Position numbers and translations under genes: made by a program. Positions 1 through 15,800 of a stretch of DNA of 64,000 bases are shown here, one piece after another. The first letter of the stretch is position 1; the number at the start of each line of letters is the position of its first letter. The stretch lies in NCBI GenBank assembly GCA_026874595.1, contig CM049311.1, positions 61,074,453-61,138,452 of the forward strand, read 5' to 3'. A model generated the notes under the pieces. The model was not told the DNA's origin, searched no databases, and worked only from the letters and a program-made list of their open reading frames with translations. The DNA comes from Sipunculus nudus. Taxonomy: Eukaryota; Annelida; Sipuncula; Golfingiida; Sipunculidae.

Positions 1-3000
1 AATAAAGTTAGCATTTTCCACTGTAATCATGTAACATTATAGTCTGTTTCAGTAACCCGATAGACACACAGAGCTGAGGTTCCTGTCTCATTCACAACAT
101 CAGTAATTACATATGACAAGATGATAACAACATTATAATGAATGACTTGTTTTCATGTCACACCTCTGAGAAAATAGAAAGATGTAGACATGATGGGCAG
201 ACCAGTAGGGGAGGGGGAAGTGTCAAAATTGTGGGGTTAATAGGGAATTATACAGGCAGGACAACTGAAGTGCATTAACAGGGCCTGTAGTTCAGATAAA
301 AATTCTGAGAAAAAATCAGTGATCTAACTATGATGTCTGATAAAGTAGAATATATGCTGTCTTATTTTGCTGGGTATGTATACATATAATTATCTGTCTG
401 TACATAAAACTATAAATCTGAAGTTTTTAATCCACATTGTAGTAGTGATCATCAATTAAATATAAGGGAATGAGACAGATAATTTAAATGAGATAATTTC
501 TTTTTAATGCACAGGATAAACAGAAACTTAATGATTCAGAGAGTGCACCTTATTCAAATTGTTGTCATTTAAAAATCTCATGTATAATCAGTATAATCAA
601 CTCAATCAATATTTTCCTGTTTGTGCATCCTTTGTAAGGCACTGGAGGATCCAGTCACTGCTGTCTCTCACCTTTACCTAAAGTAAAGGTAACTAGCGGA
701 GTCCAACAGGTAAGTGATAGATGTTAACTGGCAGGACTCTCTCTTTCATCTACCTGAGATGCCCCTCCCAGACTCCTGTCTTAAGTAAGATGTTGTAATA
801 AGGTACAATGGCAGACAGAACGTGTGAGGGAAGGCAGTGTAAAATCAGCCAGAGCTACAAGATTTAAACAGTGCTCCCTTTCATCAAGGGTGAAAAGAAG
901 AAGAAGGACCCCTTGTCAACAGCTAAAGTTGCATCAGTAACAATAGCCCGTCTCACAGATACAATTGCGAGCATTCTGGAATGCGGCCATGTTCAAAGGA
1001 CCAAACTGTGAGGTGAAACACCCAAAAATAAGCCAAATTTTATATGACAAAAGAAACTAATTTCACCAGTTACAAATTGGACACTGGTCAAAGAGGGCCA
1101 GATAGACTGTATATCTGGGAATGTTTTTTCTCATGTTGTAATGCAGGATGAAGTGCCTTGTCTATAGATTTAATATATATTTATATAGGAGCTGAGGAAG
1201 TTTCAACTTAGGAACATCTGTCTACAGAATACAGTGGGGATAAATGATGCAAAGTAAAAGTGGCACACTGAAAGATATAAAGAACAATTTTTACCAATGC
1301 CAATTTTACCTGAGAACAGATAATTAACCTATTTTAGACATACATATTGGTTATTTGCTTGGTTTGTCTGAAATCATAAACTGTTTTCAATTAAATTTTG
1401 TGTAGGGCAACAGAAACACCCAAGAAACAATTAACTGAAGTTAAGAGGTATAATATGGATCACTTTCACGTTTTAATTTACAATTTATCTATTTTTTTTT
1501 TCAAATAAAAAAATTTCTTTATCCTAGACAAGGACCAGTGAATGGCACTGGTATAAGAGACTTTCCTGGGTCTAGTGAGCAGAGATCACCTGTGACCCAA
1601 CCATGGAGTTGGTGAACAGTAAGTCTGTGACAGTTTTCAGTGAAGCATAGAACAAATTTTGTTCCTGGCAGAGAAATATTGTAGTCTCTTACAACTTTCT
1701 TAGACAAACCTGTCTGGATCAAAGCTTCCTGACAAATGCATTCTGAACTTATTTTAGATTTAGGGTCATGTATCAGCCCACATGAGTCTGTGGAAATTCA
1801 CCTAGTTTGCACCACAACTGATTCTCATGTCAATCAAAAGCAGCCAACATAAAATTTGCTTGTAATAACATTCACAAGTGCCAGCTGTATCAAACTGAAA
1901 GTAAGACATACTAATGCAGGCCAAGGGATAAATGGCAACATTTTCCTCGATACACTTTCCCAGGAGCCATGTATAAAGTGAAAGTTGAGATACAGACCAG
2001 GAGTAAATAAGACTGCAGGTAGTTATAAATCGTTATGTTTCTTGTGCAGTCTATTTGATTTCCAACCATTTATTCACATATATACAAGGGGTTGCTGAGC
2101 ACATTTTCAGCCTTAGTACCATACTTGAGGACTGGCTCACATGGAACTATAAAGATTTCTAAAACGATGCATCTGATCTTGTATATATGGGATTTTTTTT
2201 CATTATAATTAATACACATGTAAGATGATAAAGAATTTTTTATCAGATAAAAATAATATATCTTGTTGGGACATAAGATCCCATTATCATTTCAAGCTTA
2301 TCTATAGAGTTCAAACATCAATTTTGAAAAAAAAAAAATCAATGAATTGATAAACAAATTTATCTATTAGTTATTTTTGGTTTATATATTATTATAATAC
2401 AATGTTAGCAGTAGAGAAAGTGTTTATTTATTTTCATAACACTATAAAATATAACATTTATATTACAGCAGTAAATCTATATGGTTACAAGTAAAAACGG
2501 TAAACATGGACAGGTCAGGACCCTAGACTTACAGTGATGTTAACTGACCCTCGGTTGGCCTCAGACCGTCCTCATACCCCAAAATTTGGGTCATCCAGTT
2601 CCTATAGGTTATATCCACTGGATTATAGTGAAGGGATCCTTCATTAAATAAATTGGCCCTATGACAGACAGGTACACCTTGTCCCTCGGGAGTGATATTA
2701 AATTGATGCTATATTTGTGAGGCTGCCCATGACCACGTCTTGGTCAGGTGTCTATTTTCTTAGTAATTACTGTACAGTTGAATGGGAAGACACATGCCTT
2801 CCCACCCTTGGCTGACTGTGTATACATTAAACCATATGGTACTTGCTCACCTGCTACCTGTTCATTTTCCATTGGGTTGTTCTGTATCATACAAGGTATA
2901 TATATCATACCACCTGTTATACAGGGGAAAGTATGCGCCTCCCTTATCACATACAAAAGCCCCAGGTTTGCTGCATGAAATAGGTACCTCCAAAACCACT

Positions 3001-5019
3001 TTCACTTTTCACAGATCAGAGGCTACATGTTACTGATTACTGGTTCAGATTTCTTTCACCTCTCCGGAAACTCAGAATATTTGTGATTCAAGAGTTCAAG
3101 ATACAAGTTTCAGTTTATTTTTACAGTGAAAATTCCAATAAATGTGCATTCATGATGAATACTATGAGAGTATGATTGCTGGTATCTAATTCAATCCAAA
3201 CTACTATTTCCTATTCCCATAATAAAATTTACATGTTACTATCTTTTTATTCTTTCAGCTGAAATGCAGTATTTACTACTAAAGGTAATGTTCAATATAA
3301 ACAATTCTGGAGTTTTCTTATCATTAAAAAATATATATATATGGCCCCATGCTGCTTAACAGAAGTTCTGACTTTAAATCAGGGATTCATAAACATCCTG
3401 GATTTTCTTGATAAATCCTGAAAACAATCTCAATATGGAACAGCTAGCTACAGCAGTAAAATGCTTCAATGAATACACCAAGTTATGTTGTACACATGCA
3501 CCACTAGTGTATGAATTGCCCCCAGAGGTCAGCACTGGCCAGGGCCCCTGATGGTCTGTACTCCTTCAGATTACAAACTAAGTGCAGATACGGCCATAAT
3601 TTCAGTAGGATATCACAGGCATAACATTTGAACAGGATATCACTGGAATCACATGTGATCATTTGAAGTTTGAAGTGGGATATTACTGATATAACCTGAA
3701 TTCTTATTACAAAAGGGAGAATTAGGAAATAACAAAGATTTTACTTTACCTAAAATACTGTGGTATGTAAACATCACTTTTGGCCACTGGTGTGATGTCA
3801 AATATGTCACTTATTCCAATATACAGTGGCATTTAATGGATACATATCACAAATGTACACCCAATATATACTGGTAAACAGTTGTACATGCCATTATATA
3901 AAATGTTCAAATTCAGAAAATGTTTAAGACTTTTGACATGGGAGGCTGAAATATTAAAATAATTGAACAGACCTGATTTTAACCCTCTTCAAACTGACTT
4001 CAATGAATAAAAAATTAAATTATTCATGGCTATATTATTTTAAATCATGACAAATTTCATTTATTTAAAAATATTTAAACATGTCAAGAACCGTATTGGA
4101 TTTTACAATAATAACTTTTATTATTAATACATACAATGTCAGATGAACTTATCATCCACAACTGAGATGCAGTCATTAATAATGCAGTCTATAATGATTG
4201 GACAACCGTGCCATGGCCTTAATTTTGAAAGATGCAAACGGATGCTATTATAAGTTCAACAATAGGCTGAGGCTTTCAATCATGCATGACAGATCATGAT
4301 GTACTTGGGACAAGAGCGTTATGGCTCAACTACCCTCCAGCACCGCCAATCCTTTGTTATCAACAAAACCTACATATACTTAAAACTGTTAACCATTTCA
4401 TGACCAGAGGTCATTTTTAACTTCTGGTCTTGTCCATCAATAGAATTATCTTTCAAAATTTGCTGCGGAGGCAGACCGTTGGTCACCTTTCTCATCACCT
4501 GACATTCCTACAGATGAACACAATGGCATCTATAACAGTGCTCTGTTTAAAGTTCTAACTGATGGAATGCAGCATGCAACAAACCCAGGGTGTAAACCTA
4601 GGTGTAAATGAACCGTCGCTGGGGCGCCCGAGGGGAGATCAGGACAACAAACTGGATGCATTGTGTTTCTGATCAACTCTAATGGGCATTAATGAGCCAC
4701 TTAATATTTGAATTCAACACGGAGGCCCAGGACAAACCTCTGTCAATCACACAGATATTGAGACCCCATACAAGACAATTAAACCCCTAAGACAATGGTA
4801 TTCAGGTCGGTGCGAACACGCCAAAGATCAAAGTCGTAACAGGGATCCCATGAGGAAACCGTGAGGTAACGGCTCTTGACTCTGTGTTAGCTAGCGGAGG
4901 AGCAAGCTTTCCAGTCTGGAGGGTGTTTTAACCCATGTGACTAATGAAAACATAACCAACTGGGCAGCTGGAAGAAGCTTCTGCATTCTCTTGGGATTCT
5001 TGGAGGTGGCAACAAATAA
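1..5019. other. No gene recognised; AT-rich sequence with a CpG-containing island near 4,590-4,960
   Basis: Only short chance frames. Poly-T/A runs and a short AT run near 3,332 are present. The stretch 4,590-4,960 is less AT-rich, has several CpGs (gtcgctggggcgcccgag, ggtcggtgcgaacacgcc) and no obvious repeat; it could be a conserved regulatory element or 3' untranslated sequence. AATAAA-type signals on the minus strand occur near 4,058 and 4,114. Confidence 0.5.
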
Positions 5020-5150
5020 TCACAAAGCCACCAATTTCTGAGCACCAGAGAGGACGTGTGTGTTAATAGTGGGCCACTTAAACGGGTGTGTGTGTTGCGG
5101 CTTCTCCTGCTCTTTGGCGGCTGCGTCTCCAGGGAAGACCTCTCCATCAC
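5020..5150 (-). CDS. Candidate 3'-terminal exon of the zinc finger gene (weak)
   Basis: If the gene continues past 29,359 it needs an exon entered in phase 1. Here acceptor tatccatcgcag is followed in that phase by DGEVFPGDAAAKEQEKPQHT and 22 more codons to a TGA at 5,020-5,022, an open 42-codon tail with coding-like composition. AATAAA-type signals on this strand lie near 4,114 and 4,058. Against it, the implied intron is about 24 kb, an overlapping alternative at 5,159-5,218 is also open in the same phase (GKEDATSAEENNKVTKRAGG), and phase matches at this level occur by chance. Kept as a hypothesis only. Confidence 0.22.
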
Positions 5151-5218
5151 CTGCGATGGATACTTGAAATCATCCTCCTGCTCTCTTTGTCACCTTGTTA
5201 TTCTCCTCTGCTGAAGTA

Positions 5219-8200
5219 GCATCTTCTTTACCTGAATCATCACTTTATTCCCCAGTCAAGCCCAGCATCATTCTGAGCCTTTTACACTCAACTAAAATGC
5301 TGCTCTACCATAATCAAGCTATCATAACAGTCACTGAAACCAATATTACCATAAGAAAATGGTTCAATAAAGTGATATAAATGTACATGGGTATTTGAAA
5401 TTGATCTTACCACAAAGATACATGACCATTATTACAAGTAAAAGGAACTCATAGTACTATAAATCGGCCAACAAATTGGAAACAATCCCCAGCTAAAGGG
5501 TGATATAAATTTTAATTAATTTGATGGCTCATGGCAATGAAAATCAGTCTAAAAATAAACTACTATAAGTAGTAATTCTTAGCAGGATGTTACAGAGTTG
5601 ACACAATATATATATATATACCCAAGTCCTTTTGGACATGTGAGTTTTCTGCTGACTGACAGCCTAAAATCGAATATTTCTAACTGTCAAAACATTAACT
5701 ACCCTGTTTCTGTAGCATGTGGTGTGGACTGGTGGTGGTTCTTATACCTCAAAGTTCATCCAGAAAGTCTAGAAGCATTATATTTATATAATCACTAATA
5801 TATTACTAGTCATGCAAATTAACTATTAAGTATCTAACTGAATTTTCAATTTAAACATTTTGTAACTTGTAAGAAACTTCAACGGAAGACTGATCAGTCA
5901 GCTAAATGCAGGAGATAAGCAGATGTACAAAATTATTACAAATAACTGCTACATTTAAGTTCTTTATGTACAGTATGGTTAATAGCAATTTTGGAACACC
6001 TGGCCAGAGCAAGAGGGGTGGGGAGTGTTAGCATGCAAAACTCTAACCGAGAAACTCATCAAGCACATAGTAACCCAAAATGATTTGTATAGGAATTAGT
6101 TATACAGTGAATATCAGTATTATAAATTCTTGTGTGTTGATTTGGATTGTCCTGATTTCTCCTTGCTTGTTAAATTGGTCTTGTTTGCAGCTCCCTATAG
6201 AAAGTAAAAGTGATGTCCTCTTCATCACTATCAATTGTAAACAACTTTTGACTGCATTCCTTAGGTATACATGTAAGAGACAGCCTGGTCTTGAAATTAC
6301 TGTAATAATAAGCATGATAAAAACCCTGCAATAAAATCACACGCAATTTTAAAATGTGCCTTAATCTAGCTAGATCTGAATCATAGGTTTTCAAAGTCTG
6401 ATGCTTCAATGAATCAGGGTTAGTCCTGCCCTTGTATACCTTGAATTATTACATTTTGACCTCTTGTAAACACCAGTATGAGCATTTACATGTAACACAG
6501 GAAACAAACCATGCTTTACCATGGTCCAAGAGCAAACACAGGAGAGGACTGACAGTGTGAGGTCGAGCACACATCTACTAATGAAGTGAACACAGATGGA
6601 CGGGTCATCTGACTGTCTGGGTGTTTGTGTTTCTGTTACACCTACAGATAAAGAAAACTTGTCAGTGTCCTGGCCATTGAAGGGCTGCCAGAACCAGAAA
6701 ATTGAAAATGAATGGCCACAAGGCTTTCTAGGACATGAGTATTTTTTTGGTCACTGACATGTTGTTTTGATCCTGCTGTGATTGGTCAGGATTAGCTGTG
6801 ACATCACTTCCCAGTGACAAATGTTAATCAAGTAAAAGTGGCGGCACAAAGTTTACGTAGCGAGGACCTTGTGAAGTTTAAAAATAACACTATGCATGAA
6901 CTGGTATAAAGACTCTGATAGAAAATGCTGATACTAGTTATAAATTGACCTCAAGTAGACAAAATGATGACATTAATTAAAACTCAATAACATGGAAAGA
7001 ATTCCACTAATTAAAGAAACCTTTATTGCTCTATTATCATCCTACAAGATGAATAATTTATACACAGAACAAAAGAAGCCGTGGAAAAGCCACAGTCTGT
7101 TCAGCCGGTTTCATCATCATAGTAAAATCTGTAATATAAAGTTTATGTAACATAAAAGTTAAGATTTTATTTACATTTCTTCAGAATTTAATCTTTTTTA
7201 TCTTGTTTTTATCTATTCACTTATCAACCATACACTAATTACCAGGTAACTTTAAATATCTTTTGGGCCGATCCTACAGTATAGGGTGTGCCTCTCAGCA
7301 CGTGATATTAAAATTATTAAGCAACTGCAAAGTTCCTAAGAAACTGGTAATCCATTCATCAAAAATGCACATGCAGTCTCACATCACATCAACTTTTCCT
7401 TTCGTAAAAATTATATCCTTAGAATATCCTGCTTATGTCATTAATGAATACCCCAAGTACTATACCAGTTTATTTTAAGAAGCAGAGCTGTGGCTTTATT
7501 TGTGGCACCAAACGTTTTTCATAATAATCCTGTGAAAATTAAGATGAACATTTTTCATTGACATATATGACTGATAAATATAATTAAATATTGATGATAA
7601 TTGGTAATTCCAGTCATGGTAAGTATAAACTACATATAAATACACACAGGTGTGTTATTATTGCTTTATTGCTTTGGAGGGGCTGTTGGTCACTGTCAAG
7701 GTGTTATAATCCATGGCTGTACACGTTCTCATGTGCTGACATGGGTGTAATACCAGGACAGGTGGTCAAATATGGTGTACAATAAGGTATAACAGAAATT
7801 TGTTACATTTACCTGAGTATTTACCAATTAAGGCAGGTGGCTGAGAGGAAAAGGTGTGTTTCTGAGGTTTGTGCATTCACAACACTGTGTATAAAGATAT
7901 ACCCTTATTGGTTTGTGCACAAGGGACATTGCGACCACTGAGCCACTTACTGAGTATCGTCACGGGTTTAACTACAGGTGTACTGGAATACACCAATAGG
8001 ATCCGCTGAAAGTTTGCGTGCGGCCAACAGGTGTATGTTAAAGGTCTGATAATTTGGAAACATTAACCTGACTGGGATAGGAGGGCCAGACACTGCATAC
8101 CTGTAGTTACTGAGTGATGATGACCAGTCACTCGCCAGCTAATAGGCATCTAGCTGGAGGCCCATGTATCAAAGGGTTCAGTGAAGGTCAATACGCAGAT

Positions 8201-11200
8201 CCACTTGTCAGCGGTCTCCGCATAAACACCAGTTGCTGGTGATGATGAAGGGGCCAGCCCCTGCAATTAACCCATCTTCCACAGTCGCTGAATCATAAAT
8301 TCTCTGTCTTGCATGCTAAAAGACCATTTTGATTTCCTGATAATGGTGTTCTTTTTATACCCTAGGGGGCTCCTTGAACTGTTATCCTTCCTTCAAATTC
8401 CCTGAGAAAAATCATAATTGATATTTGCCCAACAATTATCAATATGCCATTACCTGTTTTGAAATAATGTACTGACAAATTTGTGGCAGCACATTTATGA
8501 AAATCATATTTACATATAATAATAATATTAAAGGCTTCATTTTAATCTCAAACTTTTTTCAGAAGGTCAACATGGTCCATTTGTCACATTATACAATGCA
8601 GCATAAGAATTCAGGGCCTATCATTCAATAATTGTCTATTTTACTTAATATAACTGTATTATCATAAAATGTGTTGCAAATAGCTGGATATTGAAATCAC
8701 TGAGTGAAGTAAGACCACCATTTAGTTTTATTATTATGTAATAGGTAAGGTGATAGCCAGATCAATTATGGTAGCTAGTTGCGGTTAATGACAATAGGAC
8801 TTGCTATAAACCTGGTTATGACAAGATATAATCACACACTCTTAAACATGACAATTGACTGAGTGAAGTTTTTGATATGACTTTTCAAGTTTATGACGCA
8901 ATAATGGAAAGTTAAGCCATAATTAATGATTGAGACTGCAGGTTTGGAATAATCTACAATTGCTCTGTGTACTTGGATACCGCTGATGTAATAAAACATT
9001 CCAAATTGGTAAATTATCAGGTAAGGATGTTAGTGAAAGTGACAGTATAAAGCCATACTTAGCATACCTGGTTGTTAGTGACAGCTGATAACTGATCACA
9101 TTTTTAGAGTATAACTGGTAAAAGCACTAAAAGAACTGCAAAAAGCTATAAAAAAACTTCATGTAAGAGACAATCAACAATCATACTTTTTCAGGCCTGG
9201 AGTTGGCCATTATCTGCTGGTGCCATGGCACTATTACATAAAGTTACAATTAATATAAGGATGTAGATTGTAAGTAATTAAGAAGATTGTCAATGTCAGT
9301 TTTTACATATTGGGATGGATAACAATCCAGAAACGAAAAGCTAGTGTTAAGTCAAATAATTGATAATAATATTTATGATGATGTTACATCAGACTTTAAT
9401 GCTTAAAAGTCAAGTTTCAACTCTAATCATTACTAGTTCAGACATCAGGTCCAACATAAAATACTACAGCACAACCATATTTGATATAAAATAAAATCAG
9501 CTGTTTCATACAGTAATTTGTTAAAAAGTGATATAGCCAGAACACGTATAACAAAATAAACCAAATGTTTAACACATTAATGGTGGATATGCTGTTTCAA
9601 ACCAATGCTGTCATAATGTTCTGAAGTCCATTGTCTAACACATCAGCTGTTTTACTGACCATTTTATTAAAATTAATAGAGTCAGGAACAACCTATAACA
9701 CATTAAGCCAAATGCTATGTAGACTGTGCTTCCAGCTTGAGAGGAGCTCCCTCCTCCCCATTATATAAGCATGTGTGCTGAATCCCAGGTGATGGGGATG
9801 CAGAGGAAAGGGAGGAGCAGACCCCATAATGTAAAACCATACAGCCTTCAAATCCAGTGGTCAAATACAGTTTAAAGGACAGTCCTTAAACCCTTTAATG
9901 GACAATGAGAACTTCCATTCATCATCAGTGTTCTAATAGCACTTTACATAATGAAATTTCAAATCTGAATGGCTGCTTGAGAGGTCATTGGTAGTTAAAC
10001 TAATGGTTTTCAATGGAGCTTGAGTACTTGTCAGTTTTATTCCTCACATCTCCAATGATGATCAGAATAGGAGTACAGATGGCTAGTTAAACCAAGCATA
10101 CACTGTTACTCATACATATGATGTAACACTACATAATATGCCATGTATTTTACAGAAGTTATCTGCATCACAAACATACACACACATGCACACAGACATA
10201 TATATATATATATTATTTCTTACATAAAATGTGATGTGGTTATTACACTGTTTTTACTCTGATGTTGTGCCATTTAAATCATAACTGAACCTGTTTTGTT
10301 AGTGTGACAAAGGCAGTCTTCCCTCAATGAAAAACAAATGATATGACACTTAAATCATTAATAATGTCATATTATGATCAATCTGTATGTCAATGTCACA
10401 ATATGAAAACTGACCTTAATGACAACAATTAAGTTATACTGATAACATTTTTCCAGAGAAGTATCCACTACATGCTTAATTTACTGCACAAATTGACTGT
10501 TAAAATGCACCCAAGCATGTTGACCCATTTATTCTTACAGATAATGATGAAATATATACTTTTCCTGAATACACTTTTTATTGGTAAGACCTGCATGTAA
10601 TTATACAATGTCACTACAAGATTGTTAAACAGCATTTAACTTGAAAAGGCTGAAGATCCTGTGCCAACCAATAAGAACACTACTGCAAGAAAAAAACACC
10701 CTCCATATTATTAAGGTATCATTTTAGGGGTGTAGTAGTCAGATGATTGTTATAACCAGTCATTTGGTCTTTGCTTGCTAAAGTTATCAGGTTATCTTTC
10801 ACTTCTTGAAATGTCATGGTTATATAAGCAGAGTGTCATATTAAAACTAACAGGTCTATAACACAATATACTCTGATTGACCCGGGTGATTTATCAGATA
10901 CAAGTGTATATATATGTTTAAATATACCCTGGCACTAAATGCTGAATATACCACTCTGAAAATACCATATCGGGGAATTTTTTTAGAATATTTTTCTTTT
11001 TACATATAAATGAGACATATGCTACATTTAATCATCAAGCACTGCTGTGACAAGCTGTGTCTTGCCTTCAGTATACCTGAATCAGTATTTGGAAAAAATA
11101 CTAGTATTGTCTTTCAACTTAACAACTACTTGAACCCCCTATAAATACACTCCCCTGGGGTGACAACTCACAAAAGTAACAGTAGCAACTGTGTCTTTTG

Positions 11201-11937
11201 AAGTATAGGATGGAAACAAAGCTGGGTTGTCTATCAATGGTCAATCTGACAAGGTAAGGTGGACAGCTCTGATGGCCAGAGGGGGGACTAGAACATCAGC
11301 CACATCTATAGGAAGAAGGGGGTACCTTCACAAGGGTGGGGGGAGTTCTCAGGTGTCTATCACCCCCTCCCTGGGTGGGCCCTCATTTGGCTGCCCCCTC
11401 CAGGGTTAGGGAGCCCTGAGGTGTGCCTTTCTAATACCTGATGACTTGTAAATCACCCCATTAGCTGTGGTTTATGGTTGGCTGGTGGCAGGAAATGGCA
11501 GCATCGCTGTGACTGCCTCAAGGTGTGACCAGCAACAGGTTTACAGCCCATTTCTTATAGGGAATAACAAGCCTTGTTTGCATGTGTTTGGGTCATGCAC
11601 AGTGATCATTTGGGCAGGAACTCTTCATTATCTTACAAAGAAGGGGGAAAACTGTGTATTCTGATTATGATTGGACAAAAGTGTGCTGAAGAAACAGACC
11701 ATGATTTACATTGTATTCATATTTTTCTGCAACAGAGAGGTGCCAGTATTAGAGAGGTCCAAGTCTATGTTTCACATGACAATCTAAGTCTGTAGGAGAC
11801 AGGTGTCTAGAATAATGAGGTGTCTGTAAGGTAAGGTTTTCCTGTATGCATATGTGTATATATGTGATAAATCCACATGTATGTCTATAAAAGAAATATT
11901 TACAAATATACTAATATAACAACTAACAACAAGATAT
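5219..11937. other. No gene recognised; unique AT-rich sequence
   Basis: The region 7,900-8,290 stands out by higher GC, CpGs (gtttgcgtgcggccaa, cagcggtctccgcata) and lack of repeats. On the minus strand it is open for 37 codons after a ttaattgcag acceptor, but not in a way I can connect. A TATAAATA at 11,140 precedes a GC-rich patch (11,250-11,420). Otherwise nothing. Confidence 0.45.
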
Positions 11938-12800
11938 TAGTATCCCCAGAAATTAACCCCCCCCCCCTTTAGAATAGGTCCCCCATCTTCAGCAACAATT
12001 AATATCAGACCACTCTCTTAGAAAAGGTCACTCTCAAAGAAAAGGTCATGACCCCATTTTCAATATACATCATCCCCTAACCCATGACTATGTATATGCA
12101 TAATATGGGGCACGAAAACAAGTAAAAGAATAACAGGTGGCGCTACCAGTTTCCAGTACATGACAACACTATCCAAGATCTCCGGTCAAGCTGATTTTGG
12201 ACCAATCCATGCATCCCTTATTGAGATAATTATGATTTTGTGTTATTTTCATCATATATGGTAATATTCAAGGTCAAGGCCACTCTCATAGGAAAGGTTG
12301 TGACCCCAATTTATATATACATCATCCCATAACCCATGTCTATGTATATGCATAATATGAAAAAAATATGTCCATTAGTTTTTGACTTAAAATGCTCACA
12401 GTACTGTTAAGTGGCGATGATGGGGGTATTAAATGGCACAAAAACAAGTAAAAGAATAACAGGTGGCGCCACCTGTTTCCGGTACATGACAATATTATCC
12501 AAGATCTTCGATCAAGTTGATTTTTGGACCAATCCATGCAAGATTTCTTGAGATATTTAAGAATTTGTGTGATTTACCCCAAAATTGGACCTAGTCAAGG
12601 TCAAGGACACTCTCCTAGTAAAGGTTATGACCTCATTTCAATAGGCGTCCTCCTCTCACCAATATCTATACATATAACAAGTATGGTAAAGATCTGTGAA
12701 ATATTTTTTGAGTTATCGTGCCAACAAAATTTATATGCGGAGGCGGGGGGACTGGCATGAAAACAAAGTAAATCCCGACTTTGTCTGGGGATACAATAAT
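11938..12800 (+). mobile_element. HINE-like element, GTATCCC family, copy 2
   Basis: GTATCCCC (11,940-11,947) and a run of C (11,958-11,967) open it, and tcccgactttgtctggggat near 12,774-12,792 closes it, as in the 59,311 copy. Two internal units each hold 'ataacaggtggcgc(c/t)acc' (12,132 and 12,459), the second with the full 16-base palindrome CAGGTGGCGCCACCTG. Its presence far left shows the family is interspersed and not local. Confidence 0.77.
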
Positions 12801-15800
12801 CAATAATTAAAACACCAGAAAAGTCCAAACAGTGAGCTTAATTGTAAACAAATGGGCCACAATCTCATATCAGAAACTGAGAGAGAACTAAATTTTGGGT
12901 TTACATATGCATAGCTGTGGTTTTTAGTTATATTTCTGTTTTTTTTCTGACAGTTGGTCCTGTGACATTTTCTACTGTCACATCAAATCCTGGTATTTGC
13001 ATTTGGTGACATTTTATCCTGACATCAGCCTCATCCCATAAACTGTCTGGCCAGTACCTCATTTACCTTGAATATATTCACTCTGTCTGGTCCACTGAAA
13101 TGCAAATCTGTGGACTTATCTTCATGTGACTCAGAGAGCTTGTACATCATGTACACTAGAGCTGTCATCACCCTGTCAGTCAGGATAAAATACAACCACT
13201 GACACTTTATAAAGTCTCACATTTTGACTTAATGTTAAATTTCATGAGCAATATAGTCATCTCCATTATAACTTCCGTGTACATATATTATGGGTCACAA
13301 GTCTGTACCCATATAGTGGAATTAAACCTGAACTATAGACTCTGGATGGTACCTGATGTTCAGACTCCTGACTCTATGTTCAGCCTGAGACATTGCAATA
13401 AATATTATATGAAAATATTAAAAATTTACTTGCAGTAAAGTCATTAAAAAATATATACTGTTATACCTGAGAAGGATGGTAATAGAGCATAATACTTTAG
13501 GATACACTGGTGAATTAACATGAATTGTGTTTGTTTTTTTTTTAAATTTATTTTTTTGTTAATTTTTCACTTCAAACCCTTATCACAAATAGCCACATAT
13601 TTCAAGATAAGGGTCAGGAAGATGAGCACTTTGTATGCGTGTGAGAGGACAGGTCATGTATCTCATACTTACAATGTATATTACTATAAATATTTTAGAA
13701 TAATAAGCAGATTGGTCTAAACTAATACTGACATACTCCAAGCTGTCAACCCTCACTAAAGGGAGCCACTAATGTTGTATTATGACAGACAGTGACACTG
13801 GTCCTGTCCTTAGATACAAAAGCACAGACTGACCAACTGCAACAGTTTACTGTGTCAATGTAAACTAATCAGGGCTTGAAACTGCCACCCATAAGGACAC
13901 CCAACTGCTCCAACAGATAGAGACCAGGCTGACCAAGTCAAGCATCTTAAATTCTAATTGGCTGAAAGAGTTGATTCTTCCGTCTAATTGGCTGAGAGCA
14001 CAGGATTACATCAGAGTATTCAGTGGGGATGAACATGATCTAATACTAAGAGTGGACCACTGACCAGCTCTCTCCTCACATAACCACTTCTGTTTCTGGG
14101 GGGTTTATCTGCCATTTACTCCCTCCCCCTGAGAGGGTATATTTCACTCATGACCTTGTGAACCTGTATGACAGGACCTGGTCTAATTCATCTGTCTGTC
14201 ACCTAAGTAAAATTGCTGTGACTCTTGATCAGACAGACTGATAACAAAAATAAGTTGTACAATTCAGTCTGATACATCCTCACAAAGAAGTTGATTGATC
14301 CATTGTGCAAGGATCTTCATCTGATTGGTTGATGAAACAATACATCTATCTAAGACAAGCAGCAGTTCACACTCAACCAAACCTTTTTACAGAAGTACCT
14401 ACAAGACATAATGATTATTATGTAATCTAATTTCACACACCTAACCTAGACATGTGCCACACATGTACATAGCTGATTCAGTTTTTTTTAATGGTTGAAA
14501 AATACTACACAAAATCCATGTTTTTATAGACTGTCAACTGCTCTACTTTGGTAATTTTATATAATATCTGATCTTTTATATATAATGCTTCACTCATACA
14601 TACAGGTGAATTGCAGACAAACACAGGTTACACAGATAATCATTTGTGTGAAAAGACACTCAAACACACATGCTTTGCTAATAGGGTTATCCATACACAC
14701 CTACATACCTATACATATATTCACAATACACACCCACACATAACTAAGCAAACCAGGGACTGGTACAGGTATCCTTAACACTAATACATGTACTAGTTGG
14801 AACCCAGATCTCGATGGAACCCAATTCTACAACTGCAACACAGTAGGAGTATGCACAAGAAAGACTTTACATGCTTCATCTAATTAACCATACTGGTCAG
14901 TTTTAACATGTATATATCCATGTGGGCATATAATGATCTATATGAATATACACTCAGTCTTGACATTTCATCTGTCTCCCATCATATATAACACCATGCA
15001 GAATTAATCAATTTAAAAACAATTTTTATGGGTAATATATAGACACAGGGACTGGGTATTGTTTTCATATACTTTTGTTCAGAAGGAGCCCTTGTCATGC
15101 AAACAGCAAGGTCAACAACACAAGGATGAATGTTTTTCTTGTGTGGGGCTAGGACAGCTTTAAGTCTAAAAAACTGGGCATCTCTATAATTGTAATGGTC
15201 AACATCTTGTATTTATTACTAAACTATGTTCAGCTATCAATAATTAGCCGAATAATTCTAATAAACCCATACTACAGCAAACACAAAATATGACACTATT
15301 ATATCTTACCACAATTAAAATATAATGAACTGTAGTCATTATTTTTTATGGACGCCCTTAAGAAGAAACAATATTTGTTTCATATCATTGAATTCTCTGT
15401 ATGTTCCATTATTATACATAGGTATCACAGGATGTTTAAGGATGTGGGGGCAAAATAAAATAAAAACCAAATTTATTGTGAAAAGGCACATATGACATCT
15501 GCCTATGGGAATCCATCACACATATGTAATTATCATCATTGACAAACTCTTGATTTAGTCAGTAACATAATTATCCCTCCAGGGATGACTTCTAATCCAT
15601 GAATATTCCAGTAAAATACATCCTAGGGGTAAACTGTGCCTGACTAGCTGGATCTTGAATTCAAAATTCAAGTCAGGTAGCATCTGTTATTAGAACTGAC
15701 AAAAGGGGTATGACTGGTAATAAGCTGTGGTTCTGAATCACGCAGGTGAAATTAGCATACCTACATGCCATCACAGCCTGTGTATGTACACCCCTAAGGG

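Noticed and set aside
11140-11409. TATAAATA followed by a GC-rich short frame
   Set aside because: The frame begins with TTG, not ATG, and has no known domain; one TATA match in AT-rich DNA is weak evidence for a promoter.
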